From the NCBI GenBank assembly GCA_031549115.1, contig JAVBQJ010000140.1:1-46779 (forward strand): DNA of 46,779 bases. The letters run 5' to 3'. Origin of the DNA: JAVBQJ01 sp031549115 (GTDB lineage Bacteria; Verrucomicrobiota; Lentisphaeria; Victivallales; Victivallaceae). Below, one piece after another: positions 16,644-24,593 of this stretch (its first letter is position 1; every line of letters starts with the position of its first letter). The position numbers were made by a program, and so were the translations under genes. The notes beneath the pieces were generated by a model. That model was not told the DNA's origin. It searched no databases and worked only from the letters and a program-made list of their open reading frames with translations.

Positions 16644-16775
16644 GCACTAAATCTCCTGTTTTGACGATCCAAGGTAAAGTTGGCCCGCCATGCTCAATAA
16701 GGCGGACGCAATGTCGACCGCGGCAATAATAAAAACTCCATATATCGCCGCAGCCATAACAGTAATCGCCCCTGA

Positions 16776-17408
16776 TTACGGGGTATCGGGCTTTCCCAGC
16801 CAATAAATCTGGTACTTCTCTTCCGTACTGCTGGACGGACCGATATCATTTTTCGCCCGCTTGTCAGCGTGTCCATCCGCGTAGGCATTATTCCAAAAAC
16901 CATTGTGCAGCGGATTCAAAGTATTCCACGCAGCGGCATCCGGCGGCGCGTTCACCCACTGATCCGAGGCGCCGTCGATTATATTGATCGAGTCGGCAAA
17001 CACCATGGTTTCCGAAGGGGACCGCATCGCGCTGAGCGACTTGACGCCGGGTTGGCCGTCTTGACCGATAAGACTGTTCGCCGCAATGCTGACTTTCCAT
17101 TCAAATGAACTTGCGGTGGTATTCACATAAGGTTTGGAGGCGCTGGGGCATTGCACGATGGCAGGTGAATGATTGTAGTCGTACAGCAGCACGAACCAAT
17201 AGGTCCAGATGTCACGAACAACCGGCAGACAATCGCGATAGTCATTCGCATACAGCATCGCGGAAAGACCTAATTGCTTCTGATTGCTCAGGCATTTTAT
17301 CGCTTGCGCGCTTGCGCGGGCCTTTGACAGTGCCGGCAGCAGCATGCTGGCGAGGATTGCAATAATAGCAATCACTACCAAAAGTTCTATAAGAGTAAAT
17401 TTTTTCAT
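16776..17408 (-). CDS. Orphan pseudopilin with H-X9-DG tail (module B)
   Basis: 210 residues beginning MKKFTLIELLVVIAIIAIL, the prepilin N-terminal helix; the residue before the cleavage point is Lys, not Gly, while Phe1 and Glu5 are kept. The tail shows the signature exactly: H, nine residues, DG (HNGFWNNAYADGHADK). Two ATGs compete; AAGGAG is eight bases from the one at 17408 but only two from the one at 17414, so I chose 17408. The gene lies between the CBM9-like protein and the GH63-like glycosidase. The N-terminal helix is nearly identical to the three other pseudopilins here, but the bodies are unrelated in detail, as expected if each handles a different partner. Confidence 0.9.
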   Translation of the reverse strand: MKKFTLIELLVVIAIIAILASMLLPALSKARASAQAIKCLSNQKQLGLSAMLYANDYRDCLPVVRDIWTYWFVLLYDYNHSPAIVQCPSASKPYVNTTASSFEWKVSIAANSLIGQDGQPGVKSLSAMRSPSETMVFADSINIIDGASDQWVNAPPDAAAWNTLNPLHNGFWNNAYADGHADKRAKNDIGPSSSTEEKYQIYWLGKPDTP

Positions 17409-17538
17409 CAACATAACTCCTTCTTTTTGTTTGGTCCTTGTTCTCAATTTTGTGAAACACATCCATTATGTTCATGCCGATTCCATTGAGCCACCCGGCC
17501 GGAAGTCCTCCCATGCTCCGGCACTAACAAACCATTTT

Positions 17539-19995
17539 TCAATAAGATATCTCAAACACTTTCCGTTCCCAGGGCTGATATGCGGCCTCGATTTTTCCGT
17601 TGTTCAATTCAACCGCTTTATTCTCAAAAATCGAATTGACGCGAACCGGAGCTCCGGGAATTGCAATCGACACATTTTGAACGGCGTCGCATTGGTTGAC
17701 GGTAATGAGCCAGCTTTTGCCATTCTTCGTGCGCAACGAAGCATACACCCCGAGCGGAACCGTATTCCCGTCAACCTTCAACTCCTTCCGGTACGGCGCG
17801 GTGATGGCGTCCGCAATCAGCAGATTTTCCCGGCCGCACTCGGCTTGCGCTTCGCCGAGTTCACCCGCGGGCACACCGATAAAATACAATACCGAGCTGG
17901 CGCCGTGAGCCCACACCATATAGGTCATGGCAACAATTTCCGCCTTGGTCGGCGGCGCGGGGTTAAAGATCTCGTAAGCCTGAATCCACCACCGCAAAGG
18001 TTTATACCCGGCAAAATTACGCATTTCTTCGGTAATCGGAACCACGGTATTGACCGGCCACTTCCCGCTGGGATAATAATCGATGCTCACCAGATCCGAC
18101 ATGCGCAAAAATTGCAGGATATTTCTTGCGCCCCGGCAGCCGTTCAACGTAACCAGATGGTAAGGGTCGGCTTCCTTGATCACACGGTACACCTTTTCCA
18201 GATATTCGGGGGCGATGAACCACTCCGGCTCGTCATATGCTTCATACCCCAGAAGGCTCTTTTCATCCTTCACCAGCTCCACCAGTTCGCGGACCTTGCC
18301 GATACGGTACTCATCGCTGAATTGGTGCTTCACAAATGGCGAATGCGGAGCATTGCCCAGCCATTCGCCCATACCGAGGATCACTTTGAAATTATTTTCC
18401 TGCGCGCTGTGGAAGAGCTCCCTGACGGTTTCCGCGTTGATATGGATTCCAGTTTCATCGATCGTGTAATATCCGCCGAAAACCAGAAGCGTATTAAAAT
18501 CAAATTCCTTATACTGCTGCATTCTGAATTTCGCAAAATTCAAATCGAACGAATGCAATTGGGGGCTGTTTCCGATCGAGGAAAAATCATTGCCGCCCAC
18601 TTGAACGGCCCGATTGAAATACGATATTTTCACCTCGTCAATCTGTTTCGCCGGCGGATACTTGGCGGTCGAAAACTCCCGGACGGCAATTTCACGACCG
18701 CCGGCCTCATCGTACAACACGAGCCTGACTCTATAGTTGCCGTTCTTCAACTGTGCGGCGGCAAATGAAAAGTCAACCTGAGCCGAAGCATCCAATTCCC
18801 TGGACGCAACGGTACTGCCGGAGGCATCGATCAACTCCGCTTTCAGCTTCAGCCCCTCGGCATACTCCGACAGGAAAACACGTACATTGATCTCTTTTTC
18901 CGTTGTGTAATAGTTGAATTCACACCCCGGCCCGTCAATGATATGATCTTTTTTCAACGTCAGATCTTCACTCAGCCAGAAGAGCCTTCCTGCTGCATCA
19001 TACAACGCCAGCGCCGCAATCAACGATTCATCGTCGTCAATGTCGATCCGGTCGGCAAACACTCTGCTTTTGCCGTTCTTCAGGACCGTGGCGTCCAGCT
19101 CAAGCCGGGGCCCATTTCCCTCCGGACTCCACCCCCTGGCTTTCATCGGACGCATGATGTGCCATTTGGCTTCAAACACGCCATCCGCCGACAGTCCGCA
19201 TACTTCAGCCGACAGCACGCCTTTTTGGGGAGTATTGTCATCCGCAACCCGCATCCCGGCAAGTTCGACGGCCGGCATGGCGCAAACCGCCGGATTTTCC
19301 AGCCGCAGCTCCGGCCAAGTCGCCGGCATACGGAATTCTCCGCCCCAACGCATGCGCTTCATTCCCTCCGGCTTGAAGCGCGACAAGCTCAACGATATCT
19401 GCCCGTCCAAAGCAGTTCGGTTGAATGTCGCATAAGGGAAAAAGAATTCCGCAATCCATTCCTCGTCAGTAACCTGAGAGGCGGTCTCCCACACGCCGTT
19501 CCAGGAACGGTCCGGATCCGCGGCGGCCCAGAGATCGGTCTTATTGCCCTCCGGATTGGTCATGAACCAGTAATAATCATGTCCGTTCCGATTGGGGTCG
19601 ATATAAACTTCCAGCATATCGTCGCAGCGGAAAAATTCAAACAGTCCGTCCGGCATTTCACACGAAGCAGACAATTTCTCTTTGGGCTTCTCCAGGGGCG
19701 AAACGATTACCAGATACAACCCTTTGTCATCATGAAACATGGCAAAGCGATTTGATTTCCGATCCGCATCGACCTTTTTGCTTTTCCCCTCCACGATCGC
19801 GATATCGGTTTTTCCGCTGTGCGCCAGTTCGCTGTCAAAGGAAATGAATTCCAAATCGGCATATATTTTATCATCCAACTTCCCATCTACTTTAAAATCA
19901 GAGTTTTCAAAGTAAGGAATCACCAGTCCTTCCGCATTCGAAATCAATACGGAAAACAATCCTGCCGAAAGAATTAGATGACGAAGTAATTTCAT
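17539..19995 (-). CDS. Secreted CBM9-like protein with a C-terminal glycosidase-type TIM barrel
   Basis: An exported protein of 818 residues with an N-terminal signal peptide (MKLLRHLILSAGLFSVLISNA). Residues about 25-230 resemble the family 9 carbohydrate-binding-like domain (VDGKLDDKIYAD at the start, FFRCDDMLEVYIDPNRNG and DEEWIAEFFFPYATF inside). A beta-sandwich region follows. The last 330 residues form a TIM barrel of the GH2/GH5/GH42 sort: FKVILGMGEWLGNAP, then LLGYEAYDEPEWF where the Glu would be the acid/base, LVSIDYYP, and AYMVWAHGASS-like text near the end. It probably attacks a plant or host polysaccharide at the cell surface. The start overlaps the LacI stop (ATGA, 19992-19995), so the regulator and this enzyme are coupled. 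Confidence 0.8.
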   Translation of the reverse strand: MKLLRHLILSAGLFSVLISNAEGLVIPYFENSDFKVDGKLDDKIYADLEFISFDSELAHSGKTDIAIVEGKSKKVDADRKSNRFAMFHDDKGLYLVIVSPLEKPKEKLSASCEMPDGLFEFFRCDDMLEVYIDPNRNGHDYYWFMTNPEGNKTDLWAAADPDRSWNGVWETASQVTDEEWIAEFFFPYATFNRTALDGQISLSLSRFKPEGMKRMRWGGEFRMPATWPELRLENPAVCAMPAVELAGMRVADDNTPQKGVLSAEVCGLSADGVFEAKWHIMRPMKARGWSPEGNGPRLELDATVLKNGKSRVFADRIDIDDDESLIAALALYDAAGRLFWLSEDLTLKKDHIIDGPGCEFNYYTTEKEINVRVFLSEYAEGLKLKAELIDASGSTVASRELDASAQVDFSFAAAQLKNGNYRVRLVLYDEAGGREIAVREFSTAKYPPAKQIDEVKISYFNRAVQVGGNDFSSIGNSPQLHSFDLNFAKFRMQQYKEFDFNTLLVFGGYYTIDETGIHINAETVRELFHSAQENNFKVILGMGEWLGNAPHSPFVKHQFSDEYRIGKVRELVELVKDEKSLLGYEAYDEPEWFIAPEYLEKVYRVIKEADPYHLVTLNGCRGARNILQFLRMSDLVSIDYYPSGKWPVNTVVPITEEMRNFAGYKPLRWWIQAYEIFNPAPPTKAEIVAMTYMVWAHGASSVLYFIGVPAGELGEAQAECGRENLLIADAITAPYRKELKVDGNTVPLGVYASLRTKNGKSWLITVNQCDAVQNVSIAIPGAPVRVNSIFENKAVELNNGKIEAAYQPWERKVFEISY

Positions 19996-20996
19996 TTGTG
20001 ATTTTCCTCTTTCAACAATAATTTTACCGGCAATTTTTCCTGCACCACATCAATTTTCTCTTCGATGATATTCAAAAGCCGGCACACGGCCTGTTTCCCC
20101 AGGGCCAGGTCGTCCACGCAAATGCGGGTGGAATTGACATCTTCACTTTCCGTAGCGGAATCGCAGACAATGATTTCGGGACAAGCGCTGCCGCAAATAT
20201 CTGTCAGCCCCAATCCAACATCTACATTCGCGGCAAGGATCGCGGTGATTTCAGGATGGTTTTGAACTGCGGTCATGGCAATTTCCCGCCCGCATTCCCT
20301 GGAAAAGTCCCCGTACTCGGCGATAATCTCAAATTCTCCGGCGACCGTTGAAAAGCCGTTTTCCATTATTTGGCAGACCGCATTGTTCCGGCCGGCTCCC
20401 GCCCACAAGATACTCCGGTGTCCCTTGCCGAGGGCATATTCCAACGCCAGTTTTCCACTGTTTTCATAATCGTGAATCACATAATTGCATAACTTCAAGT
20501 CATAACATGGCGGACTGATAAAAATCGCCGGATACCCGCGCTTCGATATTTCGATTCCGAAATCCTGCCCGCTGTATGGACCCCATACCAACATGCCGTC
20601 GATGGACCTTTCCGTGAACAGCGACAGATATTCCTTTTGTGATTCGAAGTGATTATCATTGAAAATCACCAGCAAACGGTAGTTGGTATCGTTCAAGTTT
20701 TCTTCGATACCGGAAAATATCCTTGCCAGATGATGATCGGTCAAGGCATGTTTTTTATGCCGCTCATACGATGGCAGAACCAGCCCGATGACATTGCTTC
20801 TTTTGCTGAATAGCCGTTTGGCGTTGATATTGGGGGTGTAGCTGAGCATTTTCGCGGCCTCCAATATTTTCTTTCTGGTTTCTTCGGAGGTATGACGATC
20901 GGCGTCCCGGTCATTCAACACCCGGGATACGGTGCTCGTGGCCACCCCGGCATACGCCGCAACGTCTCTTATGTTGGATTTTTTAGCACTTGCCAT
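19992..20996 (-). CDS. LacI/GalR-family transcriptional regulator (module B)
   Basis: A 334-residue repressor. NIRDVAAYAGVATSTVSRVL is a textbook LacI helix-turn-helix, followed by the hinge (YTPNINAKRLFSKRSNVIGL) and the two-lobed sugar-binding core. It is the first gene of module B and is translationally coupled to the CBM9-like enzyme. Two palindromes of the same core (GGCAAC-AT-GTTGCC and GGCAAC-ATA-TTGCC) lie 28 to 101 bases upstream of its start, downstream of a perfect sigma70 promoter, so it very probably represses its own operon as a roadblock. Two sites 57 bp apart centre to centre could be bridged by a tetramer, but the C-terminus does not show a clear tetramerisation helix. The inducer is unknown. 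Confidence 0.92.
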   Translation of the reverse strand: MASAKKSNIRDVAAYAGVATSTVSRVLNDRDADRHTSEETRKKILEAAKMLSYTPNINAKRLFSKRSNVIGLVLPSYERHKKHALTDHHLARIFSGIEENLNDTNYRLLVIFNDNHFESQKEYLSLFTERSIDGMLVWGPYSGQDFGIEISKRGYPAIFISPPCYDLKLCNYVIHDYENSGKLALEYALGKGHRSILWAGAGRNNAVCQIMENGFSTVAGEFEIIAEYGDFSRECGREIAMTAVQNHPEITAILAANVDVGLGLTDICGSACPEIIVCDSATESEDVNSTRICVDDLALGKQAVCRLLNIIEEKIDVVQEKLPVKLLLKEENHK

Positions 20997-21024
20997 TTTA
21001 CTTCACTCTTGTATTTCAATATTT

Positions 21025-21042
21025 CAGGCAACATGTTGCCTG
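21025..21042. promoter_or_regulatory. Operator 1: 18-bp perfect palindrome upstream of module B
   Basis: CAGGCAACATGTTGCCTG reads the same on both strands over all 18 bases. It is centred about 37 bp before the LacI start codon, inside the transcribed leader. Its central part is repeated in operator 2. Confidence 0.85.
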
Positions 21043-21083
21043 ACTACTCAATAAAAAAGAGCTCACATCCGCCTACCCATATA

Positions 21084-21097
21084 GGCAACATATTGCC
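21084..21097. promoter_or_regulatory. Operator 2 of module B
   Basis: GGCAACATATTGCC repeats the core of operator 1 with a single base changed, 57 bp further upstream. It lies about 40 bases downstream of the -10 hexamer. Two matching sites in one leader strongly suggest one dimeric regulator binding both. Confidence 0.8.
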
Positions 21098-21139
21098 CAA
21101 TCATTCAACACACCCCTATCAGCCATTCTTTGCTTATTA

Positions 21140-21168
21140 ATTATAACTCGGATTCGTGTCATTGTCAA
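21140..21168 (-). promoter_or_regulatory. Perfect-consensus sigma70 promoter of module B
   Basis: On the minus strand TTGACA (21163-21168) and TATAAT (21140-21145) match the consensus fully with a 17-bp spacer. Transcription would start near 21133, giving a leader of about 135 nt that contains both operators. Confidence 0.88.
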
Positions 21169-21240
21169 TAGCGGATCGAAGATAAAAACGTATTTTTTTA
21201 CCATTCCGACTTGCAAATTTCCCGAATCCTCGAATGCGGC

Positions 21241-21735
21241 TCACAACACCTTCTGCATCACGAAGTCGTCCATATAGAAGCCGTTGCCGATGTCGATCTT
21301 CACCGATTCGAGGTCGGTGAAGCCGTTGCGCAGGTAGGAGGCGCGCGCCCGGACGTTGTGTTTGTTGACATTCAAGCGCAGGTAACGGAAGCCGGCCTCG
21401 CGGCAGCGGTCGATGACGTGCTGCAGCATCCACGAACCGTAACCGTGGCGGTGAAATTGGCTCAGCAGGTAAATTTTGTGCAGCTTCGCCGTTTCCGGAA
21501 CATCATAGCGGGCGTACGAAACATAACCGGCCGGAGCGCCGTCGATGACCAGCACGTCGAAGTGGTAGCCATTGGCGAGCTCTTTTTCCATCACCTCCGG
21601 CGCGTACATCATCCGCATCATATAGGTGAGCTGCTCCGAAGACAGAATTTCCCGGAACGTCTCGGGCCAGATCCGCTCCGCGATATCCCGGACGATCTGC
21701 AACTCCTCCGGGGTTTTCAAGGCTCTGATTTCCAT
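21241..21735 (-). CDS. GNAT-family N-acetyltransferase
   Basis: An acetyl-CoA dependent acetyltransferase of 164 residues. The acetyl-CoA site is KIYLLSQFHRHGYGSWMLQHV (R/Q-x-x-G-x-G type, here H-R-H-G-Y-G), followed by LRLNVNKHNVRARASYLRNGF, the N-x-x-A-x-x-x-Y-x-x-x-G-F motif with its active-site Tyr, which is very well conserved. The ATG at 21735 follows AGAGGGA; the open frame extends five codons to a TTG, which is less likely. It has its own promoter (21777-21805) and is probably a single-gene unit, divergent from the EamA gene. The substrate is unknown. Confidence 0.88.
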   Translation of the reverse strand: MEIRALKTPEELQIVRDIAERIWPETFREILSSEQLTYMMRMMYAPEVMEKELANGYHFDVLVIDGAPAGYVSYARYDVPETAKLHKIYLLSQFHRHGYGSWMLQHVIDRCREAGFRYLRLNVNKHNVRARASYLRNGFTDLESVKIDIGNGFYMDDFVMQKVL

Positions 21736-21776
21736 TTTTTCCCTCTGCAATGGTTCACGATAAAAATGTTTCCGCC

Positions 21777-21805
21777 AATATACATCGCTTCCCTTCCTCC
21801 GTCAA
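21777..21805 (-). promoter_or_regulatory. Candidate promoter of the GNAT gene at 21241
   Basis: On the minus strand TTGACG (21800-21805) and TATATT (21777-21782) are 17 bp apart; the start codon follows about 42 bases later. Confidence 0.6.
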
Positions 21806-21969
21806 GGGTGGGACACGGCAGCGCTTTGACAATGTTTTGAAGATCACCGAACATAATTCCCCTGCTTGCGCTGTATAATTACGAACAGCGCCGGGAAAGC
21901 CGGGTGGCAAAATTCCCGTTATGGAGTATAGTATCCGGATTGACAGCAACCACTCACACCAGATATCTC

Positions 21970-22863
21970 ATGGACTTTAATTTTCCGGAATGGCTGGCGC
22001 CGATTCTGATCTCGGCGCTGGCGTTGGGCTTTTACGATCTGACCAAAAAACATGCGGTGCGCGATAATTCGGTGATGCCGGTATTGTTCTGGGCGACGGC
22101 AACGGGGACGCTCCTGTTCGTCGTCGGGACGCTGTGCGCGGGAACACTCGCCGCGACCGCACACTGTTCGCCGTACTTTTTCGCGCTGATCGTGCTGAAG
22201 TCGCTGCTGGTCGGCGCCAGTTGGATCTGCGTCTACTACGCCATGCGCGATCTGCCGATTTCCATCGCGTCGCCGATCCGGGCGACCGCTCCCGTGTGGA
22301 CCTTCATCGGCAGCCTCATTTTGTTCAGCGAATTCCCGGCTTTCTGGCAGGCGATCGGAATGGCGGCGATCTTCATCGGCTATTACCTTTTTTCGGTACT
22401 GGGCAAGCTGGAAGGAATCTCGTTCCGCCGCCACCGCGGCATCCATCTGATTTTGCTGGGAACTTTGCTGGGCGCCGGATCGGCACTGTATGACAAGTAT
22501 CTGCTCGGAATCGTCAAAGTTCCCCGCGACACGGTACAGTTCTGGTTTTCCGTGGACCTGGTGGTGATCCTGGGAATCAGCTACGCCATCCGGCGCTTCT
22601 GCTTCCGGGAGGGACGCGCGTTCGTCTGGCGCTGGAGCATCCCGCTGACCGGAATCCTGCTGATCGGAGCCGACTGGCTGTATTTCTATGCGGTCAGCGT
22701 CCCGGATACCCAGATATCGGTGCTGTCGCTGCTGCGCCGCTGCAACTGCGTCGTCGCTTTCGCCGTCGGCAGCTGGTACTTCCGCGACTCCAACCTGAAA
22801 CACAAAGCCATCGCCCTCGCCCTGATCCTCGCCGGCGTCTTCCTGATCGCGCTGGCTGCTTGA
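21970..22863 (+). CDS. EamA/DMT-family transporter
   Basis: An inner-membrane transporter of about 297 residues with ten predicted helices in two EamA repeats. The first repeat has LVGASWICVYYAMRDLPISIASPIR then VWTFIGSLILF (split here as the typical SPI...P...G pattern), and the second has TGILLIGADWLYFYAVS and LSLLRRCNCVVAFAVGSWYFRD, ending ALALILAGVFLIAL. Such proteins carry metabolites, amino acids or nucleotide sugars. I chose the ATG at 21970, which begins just before the first helix; a GTG at 21904 in the same frame would add 22 polar residues. A TATAAT at 21874-21879 suggests a promoter but a good -35 is missing. Followed by strong inverted repeats. Confidence 0.85.
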   Translation: MDFNFPEWLAPILISALALGFYDLTKKHAVRDNSVMPVLFWATATGTLLFVVGTLCAGTLAATAHCSPYFFALIVLKSLLVGASWICVYYAMRDLPISIASPIRATAPVWTFIGSLILFSEFPAFWQAIGMAAIFIGYYLFSVLGKLEGISFRRHRGIHLILLGTLLGAGSALYDKYLLGIVKVPRDTVQFWFSVDLVVILGISYAIRRFCFREGRAFVWRWSIPLTGILLIGADWLYFYAVSVPDTQISVLSLLRRCNCVVAFAVGSWYFRDSNLKHKAIALALILAGVFLIALAA

Positions 22864-22878
22864 AAGTCCTTGGGGCAA

Positions 22879-22918
22879 AGAGAAGGGCCCCCTTTTGAGG
22901 AAAGGGGTTCCCTTCTCT
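22879..22918 (+). repeat. Long two-part hairpin after the EamA gene
   Basis: AGAGAAGGG (22879-22887) pairs with CCCTTCTCT (22910-22918), and inside it CCCCTTT (22889-22895) pairs with AAAGGGG (22901-22907). It begins 16 bases after the stop codon. No U-tract follows, only a CU-rich tail, so it is either a Rho-assisted terminator or a 3'-end stabiliser, and it has the look of an extragenic repeat. Confidence 0.6.
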
Positions 22919-22944
22919 CTTCCCCCTCAAACCTTTTCAATGTA

Positions 22945-22970
22945 ATTTTTTGCCCCGTTGGGCAAAAAAT
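22945..22970. repeat. 11-bp inverted repeat between convergent genes
   Basis: ATTTTTTGCCC and GGGCAAAAAAT flank a CGTT loop, a perfect 11-bp arm. It sits between the convergent EamA and regulator genes. On both strands the T-run comes before and the A-run after the GC part, the reverse of an intrinsic terminator, so I do not call it one. Confidence 0.6.
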
Positions 22971-22980
22971 GGGGGGAAGG

Positions 22981-24018
22981 TCAATTGCCGGTGACGAATT
23001 CGGCGAGGATCGCTTCGCCCACCTGGGGGCGGCCGGTCGTGCATTGCCGGTACAGCATGTCCACCATCCGTTCCGCCGCCAGCAGATATTTCATGTCGGT
23101 GTTGAACCCGATCAGAATTTCCTTGTCCACAAATGCCAGCGAGTAAATTTCGTAGTCGCAGTGCAGTTGCCGTCCGCTCCGGCTCATGCATTGGACGATG
23201 TGTCCGCTGCTGCCGCCGCAGAAGCCGATGAAGGCGATCTTGTCGTCGCCGCGCCCGGGCTCCGGTTGCCACTCCTCCGGTTTGATGCCCCGGCAGGGCA
23301 TCGCCGTCAGATAGTGGCACTCCGACGCGCCGATCCCGTACTCCCGCAACGTATCCAGGAGCTGTGTCCGCCGCTGAATCCAGGCGGTCGCCTGCAAAAC
23401 GCTCTCCCGGTCATGGGCCAGAAACGCCACCCGGCGGCAATTGGCGCCGGCAATATGCAGCGAAATCTGATCCAGCGCCGGACGGTAATCGATGAATACG
23501 CTATTGACTCCGGCCATCTCGAACGACAGCCGCACACATGGAATCCCGGAAGCCAGCGCCATCCGCCACGCCGCTTCGGAAATCTGTTCGTTGGAGTAAA
23601 TCAATCCGGCACAGCGCTCCTTGATGGCGGCGGCGTCGAAATCCTCCGGCAGCCACAGCGCCTGGTTGCCGTGCGCAATGATCCGTTGTTGAATGTCCTG
23701 CAGCAACGCGTTGCGCCAGCGGCACTGACGGAAGAATTCCCCGCCCGGATTGATGATTCCGATGGGTTTGGACAATTTGACCGGACGCGGCTTGCCCGCG
23801 GCCGGAACCCGGCTGCGGCGCCCCTTCTGCACCTCCAGCAAACCGAGCTCTTTCAACTCCCGCAGGACTTTATTGGCGGTCACGATGCTGATTTTATACT
23901 TCCGCATCAACCCTTCCATCGTATAGAAGTCACTGCCCGGCGGCAAAATACCGGCGGCGATTTCCTGCGCCAGCGCTTCGACCAGAACCACACACTTGCT
24001 TCTCTTCCGCGTATTCAT
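22981..24018 (-). CDS. Hybrid transcription regulator: GntR-type winged helix plus LacI-type ligand domain (paralogue)
   Basis: 345 residues, the second copy of the regulator type found at 1623-2657. The winged helix is KYKISIVTANKVLRELKELG with the wing LLEVQKGRRSRV, followed by a LacI-like effector domain (DYRPALDQISLHI, CDYEIYSLAFVDKEILIG, DMLYRQCTTGRPQVGEAIL near the C-terminus). The two proteins align over the full length, so one is a duplication of the other or both come from an expanded family. The ATG at 24018 follows GGAAGGCGG. It is transcribed away from a 230-bp AT-rich region that also serves the small gene at 24316, and a 17-bp palindrome there could be its operator. The ligand is unknown. 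Confidence 0.8.
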   Translation of the reverse strand: MNTRKRSKCVVLVEALAQEIAAGILPPGSDFYTMEGLMRKYKISIVTANKVLRELKELGLLEVQKGRRSRVPAAGKPRPVKLSKPIGIINPGGEFFRQCRWRNALLQDIQQRIIAHGNQALWLPEDFDAAAIKERCAGLIYSNEQISEAAWRMALASGIPCVRLSFEMAGVNSVFIDYRPALDQISLHIAGANCRRVAFLAHDRESVLQATAWIQRRTQLLDTLREYGIGASECHYLTAMPCRGIKPEEWQPEPGRGDDKIAFIGFCGGSSGHIVQCMSRSGRQLHCDYEIYSLAFVDKEILIGFNTDMKYLLAAERMVDMLYRQCTTGRPQVGEAILAEFVTGN

Positions 24019-24059
24019 AAATGCCGCCTTCCCACTCCGTATCCCGTCTTTATTTTAAT

Positions 24060-24087
24060 AACATACCATAAGATATAAAAAAATCAA
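24060..24087 (-). promoter_or_regulatory. Candidate promoter of the second hybrid regulator
   Basis: On the minus strand TTGATT (24082-24087) and TATGTT (24060-24065) are separated by 16 bp, about 41 bases before the start codon. Confidence 0.45.
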
Positions 24088-24204
24088 TCGGAAATATTTC
24101 CCGGAACTGCCGCCGCCATCGCCGAAAGAGCATAAATTTTGACCGGATTAATATATATGTTAGAAAAATAAATATATTTTGACGATATTTTTAAATATAT
24201 TGAC

Positions 24205-24246
24205 TTGTTTTTATTTATTTAACGCTCTATATTATATAGAGAGGAG
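24205..24246 (+). promoter_or_regulatory. Candidate promoter with overlapping 17-bp palindrome
   Basis: TTGTTT (24205-24210) and TATATT (24228-24233) are 17 bp apart. The -10 lies inside CTCTATATTATATAGAG (24225-24241), an 8-bp perfect inverted repeat around one base. A bound protein would block the polymerase. GAGGAG (24241-24246) follows directly and could serve a TTG start at 24253. Confidence 0.45.
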
Positions 24247-24315
24247 ACGAGATTGCGGAATATCGTCATGGTATTCGCCCCGAAACCCCAAAACGCGAAA
24301 AAACAGGGGGAAAAA

Positions 24316-24537
24316 ATGAAAAAAGAAGTTTTTGCCGATGAGGTCAGCCAGATTTATTTCGCCGGCGGCATGATACGCATCGATTTTGCCAGCCTGCAAC
24401 CGCAGGAGGAAAATAGACCGATGCCGGAACCCTGCTTACGCGTGGTGATGCCGCCGGAAGGTGCCCGTGACGCCGTCCGGTCGCTGCAACTGCTGCTCGA
24501 CAAACTGGCCGAGGATGGCATCCTGCCGCCGGAATAA
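24316..24537 (+). CDS. Small protein resembling DUF3467
   Basis: A cytoplasmic protein of 73 residues beginning MKKEVFADEVSQIYFAGGM. The pattern of an N-terminal strand pair (SQIYFAGGMIRIDFASLQP), a strand with RVVMPPEGA and a C-terminal helix (AVRSLQLLLDKLAEDG) resembles the DUF3467 family of small proteins of unknown role; this is my reading of the pattern, not a search result. I chose the ATG at 24316, which follows GGGGG by six bases. A TTG at 24253 behind GAGGAG would add 21 residues and cannot be excluded. It stands alone between the hybrid regulator and the convergent rhaA unit. Confidence 0.6.
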   Translation: MKKEVFADEVSQIYFAGGMIRIDFASLQPQEENRPMPEPCLRVVMPPEGARDAVRSLQLLLDKLAEDGILPPE

Positions 24538-24538
24538 C

Positions 24539-24571
24539 AAAAAAGCGTGGAGGGTTCGAGTCCCTCCACGC
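24539..24571 (-). terminator. Intrinsic terminator of the rhaA unit, shaped like a tRNA T-arm
   Basis: On the minus strand GCGTGGAGGG and CCCTCCACGC form a perfect 10-bp GC-rich stem with a 7-nt loop, followed by six T residues (24544-24539). It lies 23 bases after the rhaA stop. Read on the plus strand the loop is GGGTTCGAGTCCC, identical to a tRNA T-arm, but no other tRNA parts are present. Confidence 0.85.
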
Positions 24572-24593
24572 CTGACGGATCCGCGCTTTACGG

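Noticed and set aside
22945..22970. Bidirectional intrinsic terminator
   Set aside because: T and A runs are on the wrong sides of the GC stem on both strands, so a U-tract would not follow the hairpin.
24545..24571. A tRNA gene
   Set aside because: Only a T-arm-like hairpin is present; no D arm, anticodon arm or acceptor partner upstream, and on the minus strand it is a good terminator.
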